Part shown: in pieces, positions 1 through 7,325 of the stretch
How positions within the stretch are numbered: position 1 is the stretch's first letter
How the letters are laid out: every line of letters starts with the position of its first letter
Source of the DNA: Monoglobus pectinilyticus
GTDB lineage: Bacteria > Bacillota > Clostridia > Monoglobales > Monoglobaceae
Assembly: GCF_002874775.1 (NCBI RefSeq)
Contig: NZ_CP020991.1
Location: 434,001-498,000, forward strand
Direction of reading: 5' to 3'
Length of the DNA: 64,000 nucleotides
The notes under the pieces: generated by a model
The model's input: only the letters and a program-made list of their open reading frames with translations
What the model was told of the DNA's origin: nothing
Databases searched by the model: none
Program-made: the position numbers and the translations under genes

Positions 1-1528
1 ATCCGCATTTAATATCTATATTGTCAATAAGTCCAACCCTGGTTTGATATTTATAATTATATATTACTTTTGTATTAGTTCCGACAGCTATCCGCTTTTC
101 TCTGCCGTCATCACCATTATAACATAAATATCCATCATCTAAACGATCATAACTATTGTAATCAATTTCTGTAATCTTAGTGTTTTTATCCTGTTCAACA
201 TACAAGGCTGTATAGTCATTCTCATCTTTATCATACTTCACATAAGCCGTAACCATTATGCCCAAATATTGAAGCATATCATAATCCCCGGTTTTGTATG
301 ACTGATTATTAAGCTCAAACCTTCCATCTTTTGCGGCTCCCTCTGCAAACACACTTGCGTACCCAACATCGGTTATTTCCCCTCGGCGCTCATAAATGCC
401 GTGATATCTGTTTAATATAGTTGAACCGTCATATTCATATCTGTTTTGACCATCTCCAAAAGAAGTTTGATATATCAATTCAACATCCAAAGCATTGTCC
501 ATTAATATAGCAGCGTCGCCTCGGGATAAACTATCCTCATTTTTCAGGTCTTCAATTTCCTTCAATAATTTTAAACGTGACGCCTCGCGCATATATCCTG
601 ACGGGTAACCACCATTTTGATTTGCAACAGCCGTATAACCCAAAGAAGAAACCATAATTTTTACCGCTTCCTGAAGCGATATATTAAGCTCAGGATTAAA
701 ATTACCGTTTTCATCCCCGTTTACTATACCAAGACTGTAGAGTGCATATATTGAGCCTGCTCCCCAGTAATCAGCGGTTACATCATTAAAAACCTGCTTT
801 AGAGACGCCGGATTATATACAGAATTTAAATCCAGGAGCTTAGCCATCATCGCTGAAAACTCAGCCCTTGTTATATCACCGCTCGGTTTAAACTCCGAAT
901 TACTATAACCGTTTATCAACCCAAGATTTTTTAGTTTAGCTGTTGAATTATAATATTTTGTTGACACACAGTCTGCAAAACCAACTTCGTCAGTATTATG
1001 TTCTTTTAACTCAATACTTTCTATACAAGGCGACCATGGCGTACCGCCGATATTTCCAAATATAATCTTTATAAATTTAGCTTCCGCAGGCAGTTTCTTT
1101 AAACTGTAATGCACGGTTATCCACTTACTTGGCTCCGTATCATCAACAGTGATGATTGGATTAAACGATGTCCAATTTTCTCCGTCTGCAGAACTTTCAA
1201 ACGTGAAATGTGAAAGTTCCTCATTGGGTGAAAATGCAGTGTTAAAAACAAAATAACCATTGGGTTCCACCGCGTATTCCAGCCATTCGGCATCGGAAGT
1301 CACCCTTATGATATGTGTATCATCACCGCTGAAAGCATACTTGTTTTCATCTGTAACCACATCAAGTGATAAACCTTCACTATAGGCAACAACTTTAGAA
1401 AAATCAGCACAGTCATCGTATACATTTCGTTCAGTATTTATATCAACATCTGAACTTTCTGCAAAAACTCCCTGAACACTCACGGCACAAATAATAATAG
1501 ATAATATAATTGATAATAATTTTTTCAT
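1..1528 (-). CDS. Secreted SLH-domain surface protein, C-terminus cut by window edge
   Basis: Minus-strand reading frame open from an ATG at 1528 to the window edge without a stop; about 509 codons are visible. The start has a GGAG Shine-Dalgarno site in the short gap before nrdG. It begins with a signal peptide (MKKLLS, hydrophobic core, cleavage near VFA). Residues about 25-165 form a discoidin-like beta-sandwich also present in the cohesin-dockerin protein at 2063-4411. Two SLH repeats follow, with NGYSNSEFKP and NGDENGNFNP as the typical signatures near residues 175-275. SLH domains bind secondary wall polymers, so the protein is probably cell-surface attached. The rest matches no family I recognise. 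Confidence 0.8.
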   Translation of the reverse strand, partial: MKKLLSIILSIIICAVSVQGVFAESSDVDINTERNVYDDCADFSKVVAYSEGLSLDVVTDENKYAFSGDDTHIIRVTSDAEWLEYAVEPNGYFVFNTAFSPNEELSHFTFESSADGENWTSFNPIITVDDTEPSKWITVHYSLKKLPAEAKFIKIIFGNIGGTPWSPCIESIELKEHNTDEVGFADCVSTKYYNSTAKLKNLGLINGYSNSEFKPSGDITRAEFSAMMAKLLDLNSVYNPASLKQVFNDVTADYWGAGSIYALYSLGIVNGDENGNFNPELNISLQEAVKIMVSSLGYTAVANQNGGYPSGYMREASRLKLLKEIEDLKNEDSLSRGDAAILMDNALDVELIYQTSFGDGQNRYEYDGSTILNRYHGIYERRGEITDVGYASVFAEGAAKDGRFELNNQSYKTGDYDMLQYLGIMVTAYVKYDKDENDYTALYVEQDKNTKITEIDYNSYDRLDDGYLCYNGDDGREKRIAVGTNTKVIYNYKYQTRVGLIDNIDIKCG

Positions 1529-1556
1529 ATGTAAACTCCAAATTAAATTTGATTCT

Positions 1557-2066
1557 CTACTCAAAAGTATAGACCGTTTTTCCGTCTGATTCCATGGTCT
1601 TTTTAAGATCAATCATCCTTTGATTTTTGCTTCCCCTAAACCTTAACAATAAAGTTTTTTCAGACATTATGAACTTTCCGTCTATCAAAACATCAGCTAA
1701 ATTTAAAAGCCGCATAATGTCCTTATCCTCTTTAGCCATTTCATATAACTGTTCAAATGTATATCCGGAATAAACAGTTATGTTTTTTCCTAAACTTATA
1801 ATCTCTTCTGCAAGGTCAGCCAACGCCCCGGCCTGACAAAACGGCTCGCCTCCGGAAAAAGTTATTCCGCTCAGCAAAGGGTTTGCTTTAAATTCTTCCA
1901 AAACCTGTCCGCTGTCTACAATTGTTCCTCCGTTAAAATCATGGGTCTGAGGATTATGACAGCCATAACAGTGATGCGGACACCCCTGAACAAACAAAAC
2001 AAAGCGTATTCCGTCACCGTCTGTAATGGATTCTTTTACAACTCCCGCTATTTTTAACTTGCTCAC
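1557..2066 (-). CDS. nrdG: Anaerobic ribonucleoside-triphosphate reductase activating protein
   Basis: 169 residues, the usual NrdG length. This radical SAM enzyme uses its 4Fe-4S cluster and S-adenosylmethionine to make the glycyl radical on NrdD, which reduces NTPs to dNTPs without oxygen. The cluster motif is visible as CPHHCYGC (C-x3-C-x2-C) near residue 29, followed by the glycine-rich SAM segment FSGGEPF. The GTG start overlaps the stop of the upstream surface-protein gene as GTGA, with GGGGA about 8 nt upstream, so translation looks coupled. No nrdD lies in the window, so its partner is encoded elsewhere. A relative that activates another glycyl-radical enzyme is possible but the short length favours NrdG. 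Confidence 0.9.
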   Translation of the reverse strand: MSKLKIAGVVKESITDGDGIRFVLFVQGCPHHCYGCHNPQTHDFNGGTIVDSGQVLEEFKANPLLSGITFSGGEPFCQAGALADLAEEIISLGKNITVYSGYTFEQLYEMAKEDKDIMRLLNLADVLIDGKFIMSEKTLLLRFRGSKNQRMIDLKKTMESDGKTVYTFE

Positions 2067-4411
2067 TCAACATTCCCCATTTCATTAATGGCGGCTCTTT
2101 TTGCAACGTAAGCAATATCAACAATATCTATAACGCCGTCTTTGTTTATATCCCCGTCCCTGACGCTTTTCCAGTCCTTATCTTCAAGTTCAGATTTATC
2201 AAAATAAGTCAATATTATTTTAACATCGTTTTCATTTACGGTTCCGTCACCGTCAACATCTCCTAAAACGGCAGCCTTCAATACAACTTCGATTTCAGTT
2301 GAAAGATTATAATCAGTATTCTCTGCCTTTATCTTAAACTTACTGCCATCTTTAAAATCGCTGTATATTTTGATAACTCCGTCTTCTGAAATTTCTAAAT
2401 TTCCAATTTCACTTTCAGCTATAGAGAATTTAACACTGCCATCAAATTTCTCACCTATTTGGTCAGATATAAACCCAATATACTGATACTCAGAAAAATC
2501 ATATCTTGGAATTATAAGCTCGTTTTTCCCTTCAATATTTATCTTCACCGGCTTTGCTTCTCCAATTACAGCAGATACCTTTGCAATTAGAGGCGTCCAC
2601 CAATTCTGTGTTTCAGGAAAAATCGCTTTTATATACTTAGTTTGATTTAGTTCTGAAAGCCTATACGAAGCCTTTGTCCATTTTCCCGGAGATTCTAAAT
2701 AATCACAGTTAACTTCCGGTTTGCTCCATGTGTTTCCGTCTGATGAAATCTCAAATTTAAAATCAGTAAGTTCTTCTCCTGCAAAAAAATATGATATTAT
2801 TTCAGCTTCATCAGAGTATGGTATTGAATAAATAACCTCGGCTTCACCGTCACCCGCTCTTTGAAAAGTAGTAAAGTCATCGTAAAAAGCGTCCCGGCTC
2901 CCATCATCAGGAATCAAATAAGCGTAAACATTATTATATGAGTATAATTCAGCCAAATTCTCGCACTCATAATCAATATCAGTGTCAAACGATGAACCCG
3001 GAGTTTCACTCGGCAGCGGTTCTTCAGTAGGAATAGATGTAGGAGTCGGAATCAAATCCGGTACCTCTGTTGGCGTCGCACTAGGTTCACTCTCAACAGT
3101 ATCAGAATCATTTTGTTTACTATCCAAATCGTTTTCTGAAACAGGATATGCTTTATCCTTGCCTAAAACCTTCATCTGTTCCTCAGATTCAACAGGATTC
3201 AGCGTATTAATAAGATTCCAAATTAGCTGTGCCGTTTCAGCTCTGCTCATATCATCTTTAGGTCTAAAACATTGGTTTTCATCACCGTTGATCACACCTG
3301 ATGAATAAAGTCTATAAACATAATCAACAGCATAGTCAGAGATTATATTTTCATCTTCAAATGTTATTTTAAGTCTGTATGAATCAAGTGATATACCCAT
3401 TGCGTCAATTCCGCGGCACACTATAGCCGCCGCTTCTTCACGGCTGATATAAGAATCAGGTCTGAAAGTTTCATCATCATATCCATTGACCATTTTCAAA
3501 TTTAATGCGGCAGAAACATACGGCGCATACCATTCTGAATTATATGTGTCAGAAAATGGCAAAGATATATTATTTTCAGATACGCCTGCTTCCAAAGCCG
3601 TAATTATAAATTTCAAAAATTCCGCTCTTGTAACACTGTTTTCAGGTTTAAAGCTTCCATCCTCATATCCATTAACTATACCCAAGTTATAAAGTTCAAT
3701 AACAGCATTTTTTGACCAGCTTTCATCATTTATATCATTAAATATATCTGTTGGTTTATTTGTTTCCTCAGGTATAACAGTTGGTATATTATTTGAAGGT
3801 TCCATTGTAGGAGAAACCCCGGTAGTAGAGTTTGTTCCGCCTCCAACGGTTATTGAACCGCCGGATCCTCCGCCTCCCCCGGAACTTCCTCCTCCGGAAT
3901 TCTTAGCCTTTATTGATAAACTCACGTTTTTATTCAAATCATTATATTTTGTGTAACCCATACCGCTGTCAATGAGCACAGCTTCCAACAAAGTAACCTG
4001 AGTATTTCCGCTCTTTTTTGCAACAAAATTCAACGTAGTCAGTACACTGCTCTTGATATTTGAATTGTCAGAAGAGCTGACCGCTATTTTAAGAATCCCG
4101 TCTGAAACCTTTTCAGCAGTAACAACCTTGTCCTTTTCTTTTAAACTATATGATTTATATGTAAGAAAATTTTCATCATAGGAAAACACCAGTTCAAATC
4201 CATATAGATTTTCAGGCTGACCTGATACATCAGTTTTTACATAAGCGGCATCTCCCACAGTTAAAACTGTTACAGGATTAGAAACACTGAACACAGCCTG
4301 TCCTTCAGTTTCATAAGGTGGCGGAAGTTCAACTCCATAAGCAGTAACAGAAACGGTAATTAAAACTGCTACTAAAATACATGATAAGCAACAACTCTTA
4401 AACTTTTTCAT
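2063..4411 (-). CDS. Secreted cohesin-SLH-dockerin surface protein
   Basis: 782 residues. The ATG at 4411 is preferred over a longer in-frame start at 4579 because a signal peptide (MKKFKSCCLS, hydrophobic core) and a GGGGG ribosome site are found there, while the longer form would run into the M18 gene. Domains in order: cohesin-like beta-sandwich (about 38-170), Gly/Ser-rich linker (173-195), three SLH repeats (about 228-405, each with an NGYEDGSFKP-type signature), Pro/Thr/Ser linker (about 440-475), a discoidin-like module (about 480-620) shared with the gene at 1-1528, and a C-terminal type I dockerin with two calcium loops (DVDGDGTVNEND and DINKDGVIDIVD). SLH anchors it to the wall; cohesin and dockerin are protein docking modules. 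Its partners are not in this window. Confidence 0.85.
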   Translation of the reverse strand: MKKFKSCCLSCILVAVLITVSVTAYGVELPPPYETEGQAVFSVSNPVTVLTVGDAAYVKTDVSGQPENLYGFELVFSYDENFLTYKSYSLKEKDKVVTAEKVSDGILKIAVSSSDNSNIKSSVLTTLNFVAKKSGNTQVTLLEAVLIDSGMGYTKYNDLNKNVSLSIKAKNSGGGSSGGGGGSGGSITVGGGTNSTTGVSPTMEPSNNIPTVIPEETNKPTDIFNDINDESWSKNAVIELYNLGIVNGYEDGSFKPENSVTRAEFLKFIITALEAGVSENNISLPFSDTYNSEWYAPYVSAALNLKMVNGYDDETFRPDSYISREEAAAIVCRGIDAMGISLDSYRLKITFEDENIISDYAVDYVYRLYSSGVINGDENQCFRPKDDMSRAETAQLIWNLINTLNPVESEEQMKVLGKDKAYPVSENDLDSKQNDSDTVESEPSATPTEVPDLIPTPTSIPTEEPLPSETPGSSFDTDIDYECENLAELYSYNNVYAYLIPDDGSRDAFYDDFTTFQRAGDGEAEVIYSIPYSDEAEIISYFFAGEELTDFKFEISSDGNTWSKPEVNCDYLESPGKWTKASYRLSELNQTKYIKAIFPETQNWWTPLIAKVSAVIGEAKPVKINIEGKNELIIPRYDFSEYQYIGFISDQIGEKFDGSVKFSIAESEIGNLEISEDGVIKIYSDFKDGSKFKIKAENTDYNLSTEIEVVLKAAVLGDVDGDGTVNENDVKIILTYFDKSELEDKDWKSVRDGDINKDGVIDIVDIAYVAKRAAINEMGNVE

Positions 4412-4437
4412 AATACCCCCATAGAAAAACAAAATAA

Positions 4438-4464
4438 GGCGGAATAATTTTCGATTATTCCGCC
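4438..4464 (-). terminator. Rho-independent terminator after the M18 peptidase gene
   Basis: Perfect 11-bp stem (GGCGGAATAAT with ATTATTCCGCC) and a 5-nt loop. On the minus strand it is followed by a T-rich run (TTATTTTGTTTTTCT). It sits 11 nt after the M18 stop and only 26 nt before the ATG of the surface-protein gene. Confidence 0.9.
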
Positions 4465-4475
4465 AGATTCTGAAT

Positions 4476-5882
4476 TTATCTTTCATAAAATGCTTTGTAA
4501 CCTTTATAAGCCATATAGATATCCAGCTTTCCGGCAATCTCGTAAGGAGAGTGCATCGAAAGAATCGGAACCCCAACATCTACAACATCCATATCTAAAT
4601 TAGCAACAAAACCGGCGATAGTTCCGCCGCCGCCGCCGTCTATCTTGCCTAACTCGCCTGACTGCCATTTTACATCATTTTCATTAAATATCTTTCTAAT
4701 TTGAGCCATAAGTTCAGCGTTTGCGTCACTTGAACCGCTCTTTCCGCCCGAACCGCTGTATTTCATAACACCAATACCGCCGTTAACCAAAGAAGCATTT
4801 CTCTTTTCGCTCGCTTCAGGGAAGTTCGGGTCAAAAGCCGCACATACATCTGCAGAAAGACAAATTGAGTTTGATATTGTGTCACGCAGCTTAATATCGT
4901 TATAATCTTTAACTGATTTATCAACAATCTTTGCAAGTACGTTCTCAAAGTATCTGGAACGCATACCTGTATTGCCTACGCTGCCAATCTCTTCTTTATC
5001 GACAAGCAAACATACAGCAGTATATTTAGGTTTCTTAACATCCGCTACAGATCTTAACGCGGCATATGCACAAACCCTGTCATCTTGACCATACCCTGCA
5101 ACCATGCTTCTGTCAAAACCTAAATCACGAGCTTTATAGGCCGGTACAGCTTCGATTTCAGAACTTATAAAGTCTTCTTCACATATATCATACTTTTCAT
5201 TGAGAAGATTCAAAATATTATACTTAACTTTTTCCTTCACATCTTCTCCGCAGTCTTTTCCTTCAATGTTTCCCAATATAATATTCAGACTTTCCCCTGG
5301 AATGGCTTCTGCCAACTTCTTTTGCATTTGGTCTTTAGCAAAATGCGGAAGCAAGTCAGATATTACAAAAGTTGGGTCGTCATCCTCTTCACCAATTGAA
5401 ATTTGTATCTGTGTTCCATCCTGCAGCGTTGCAACCCCATGCAGAGCAAGAGGTATAGTTGTCCACTGATACTTTTTTATACCGCCGTAGTAGTGAGTTT
5501 TAAAATATGCAAAATGACTGTCCTCATATAAGGGATTCGGCTTCAAGTCAAGTCTTGGAGAATCGATATGAGCGCCTACAATTGATGTGCCGTTTGTAAT
5601 ATCCTCCGAACCGATAACTGCCGCAATTATTCCTTTTCCGCGGTTAACAGTATAAACTTTGTCTCCTGCTTTTAATGAATCCTTTGAGCTGAGAGGCACA
5701 AATCCATTAGTTTCCAAATATTTTTGAGCGTTTACTGCAAACTCACGTTCTGTCTTAGACATATCCAAAAAAGACCTGTATTCACTGCTGTAAGCCGCCA
5801 TGTTCTTTTTATCCGTTTCACTCAATGATGAATACTGATTCTTGTTTTCATAAAAAAGATTCTTTTCAGTTTCGTTTGACAT
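4476..5882 (-). CDS. M18 family aminopeptidase (aspartyl aminopeptidase type)
   Basis: 468 residues, normal for M18. These cytoplasmic zinc aminopeptidases remove N-terminal residues, preferring acidic ones in many members, and form large tetrahedral dodecamers. Visible metal and catalytic motifs: GAHIDSPRLDLKP near residue 100 (His and Asp ligands), DDRVCAYAAL (bridging Asp), VDKEEIGS (catalytic Glu pair) and the C-terminal SMHSPYE (His ligand), so the active site looks intact. AGGAGG lies upstream of the ATG. It is the last gene of the polA-coaE-transglycosylase group and ends at a strong terminator. The exact substrate preference cannot be read from sequence. Confidence 0.92.
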   Translation of the reverse strand: MSNETEKNLFYENKNQYSSLSETDKKNMAAYSSEYRSFLDMSKTEREFAVNAQKYLETNGFVPLSSKDSLKAGDKVYTVNRGKGIIAAVIGSEDITNGTSIVGAHIDSPRLDLKPNPLYEDSHFAYFKTHYYGGIKKYQWTTIPLALHGVATLQDGTQIQISIGEEDDDPTFVISDLLPHFAKDQMQKKLAEAIPGESLNIILGNIEGKDCGEDVKEKVKYNILNLLNEKYDICEEDFISSEIEAVPAYKARDLGFDRSMVAGYGQDDRVCAYAALRSVADVKKPKYTAVCLLVDKEEIGSVGNTGMRSRYFENVLAKIVDKSVKDYNDIKLRDTISNSICLSADVCAAFDPNFPEASEKRNASLVNGGIGVMKYSGSGGKSGSSDANAELMAQIRKIFNENDVKWQSGELGKIDGGGGGTIAGFVANLDMDVVDVGVPILSMHSPYEIAGKLDIYMAYKGYKAFYER

Positions 5883-5908
5883 AATAATACCTCCTATTTA
5901 TATTTACA

Positions 5909-6553
5909 CTATTCATAAAGCTCTTTGTATTTTTGGTATGCGGAATTCACTCCGGTAACATAGTTTTTTGTCTCCGCAAAAGGAATATCTGAAAGTCCGC
6001 CTTTACCATCCTTATATCTTTCATCTTTCAGCCAGCTGTCAACATTTCCAATACCGCCGTTATAGGCGGCAATAGCCAGGCTTATATCGCCTTCATATTT
6101 ATCAAGAAGCCATGATAAGTAATATGTGCCGATATGTATATTTATATCCGGAACATATAAATCATCCGGCAAATTAACTTTCAAATCAAGTTTTTTAGCA
6201 CAGTCCGAAGCCGTCTCTGTCTGAAGCTGCATAAGTCCGTACGCTCCGGCTTGGGATACTGCATACTGGTCGAACTTACTTTCGGCTTTTATAACCGCGT
6301 AAACTAAATATTTATCAACATCATACTTTTTGGAGTATTTTTCAACCAAGTTTTGATATTTTATTGGATAAGTCTGCGCTGTTATATTACTTCCTATACC
6401 CGAAAGCGCATTATTTATTCCTGAAACACAGCTCCTAAACAGAAAAGCTGATAATAATATAATAACTATTACACCAAAAACGGCAGCCACAGCACACCCT
6501 TTATTGCCTTTTTTCTTCGGAGACCTGCGCCGTGTTCTGTCAGGTATTCTCAT
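5909..6553 (-). CDS. Membrane-anchored lytic transglycosylase, SLT domain
   Basis: 214 residues. The ATG at 6553 has GAGG 9 nt upstream; a TTG 15 nt earlier falls inside that ribosome site, so it was rejected. A basic N-terminus (RIPDRTRRRSPKKK) precedes one membrane segment (about 22-42). The outer part is a soluble lytic transglycosylase domain: AVIKAESKFD carries the catalytic Glu, followed by SQAGAYGLMQLQ and IAAYNGGIGNV. It cleaves the peptidoglycan glycan chain at the outer face of the membrane, making anhydromuramic ends. It lies 24 nt after coaE and is probably cotranscribed with it, an arrangement common in Clostridia. Confidence 0.93.
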   Translation of the reverse strand: MRIPDRTRRRSPKKKGNKGCAVAAVFGVIVIILLSAFLFRSCVSGINNALSGIGSNITAQTYPIKYQNLVEKYSKKYDVDKYLVYAVIKAESKFDQYAVSQAGAYGLMQLQTETASDCAKKLDLKVNLPDDLYVPDINIHIGTYYLSWLLDKYEGDISLAIAAYNGGIGNVDSWLKDERYKDGKGGLSDIPFAETKNYVTGVNSAYQKYKELYE

Positions 6554-6577
6554 ATATTTCAACCTCAAATCATTATT

Positions 6578-7189
6578 TTACGTATTCAAACTTATCAACT
6601 CTTTATAAATACCTGTTACACATGTTCTAAGTTCATCAATATTTTCATAATTATTTTCTATAACAAAATCTGCTCTTTTTATTAATTCTTCATCAGTAAG
6701 CTGATTTTTTATACGGCTCAAAATTTCTGATTCATCCATACCATCCCGCAGCATTACGCGTTTGATGATAATTTCCCGGCTGGCTGTAACAACAACAGAC
6801 TTGTCGTATTTTATATTAAAATCATCAGAAAATAATAATGGCACGTCAAGCACAATCATATCACCTGAACCGCTGGCAGAGATATACTTATCAATCATAT
6901 TCTGCATTTTTATAAAAATATATTTATGAGTAATGCGGTTTAACACTTCAAGTTCAGCTTTATTATTAAAAACAATTTTAGCCAATTCTTTTCTGTTTAT
7001 AGTTCCGTCACAACTTAAAATTTTCCTGCCGAAATGCTCAACAGTTTCAAAATACGCCGGAGTATCCTTATCAAGAACAGTTCTGGAAATCTCGTCCGCG
7101 TCAATAGTATATGCGCCCAACTCTGATAAAATGTGGGAAACGGTACTTTTACCGGAACCGATAACTCCTGTAAGCCCAACAATAATCAA
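6578..7189 (-). CDS. coaE: Dephospho-CoA kinase
   Basis: 203 residues, standard for CoaE. It phosphorylates the ribose 3'-hydroxyl of dephospho-CoA, the last step of coenzyme A synthesis, in the cytoplasm. The Walker A motif GVIGSGKST is at residues 8-16, the substrate region SELGAYTIDADEISR follows, and VLDVPLLF lies near residue 115. The start is TTG with AAGGAG 9 nt upstream; no better start exists in frame. A promoter (TTGATA-18-TATAAT) lies in the gap to polA, so it can be expressed apart from polA. Confidence 0.95.
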   Translation of the reverse strand: MIIVGLTGVIGSGKSTVSHILSELGAYTIDADEISRTVLDKDTPAYFETVEHFGRKILSCDGTINRKELAKIVFNNKAELEVLNRITHKYIFIKMQNMIDKYISASGSGDMIVLDVPLLFSDDFNIKYDKSVVVTASREIIIKRVMLRDGMDESEILSRIKNQLTDEELIKRADFVIENNYENIDELRTCVTGIYKELISLNT

Positions 7190-7220
7190 TCAGCCCAACT
7201 CCTTACATACATACCAATAT

Positions 7221-7250
7221 ATTATAACACATACTATCATTTCCTATCAA
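7221..7250 (-). promoter_or_regulatory. Sigma-A-type promoter for coaE
   Basis: Minus-strand -35 TTGATA (7245-7250) and -10 TATAAT (7221-7226) with an 18-nt spacer and TGTGT just before the -10. It lies about 30 nt upstream of the coaE start, in the gap after polA. Confidence 0.6.
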
Positions 7251-7325
7251 GCAAATCAGAAATTGTTTTCAAATATTTAATATAATTGAAACCTGCTGTA
7301 ATATTTTTGTTATCATATTAAGCGC

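Noticed and set aside
4412-4579. N-terminal extension of the cohesin-SLH-dockerin frame
   Set aside because: It overlaps the M18 gene and the terminator, has no ribosome site, and the signal peptide begins at the internal ATG.
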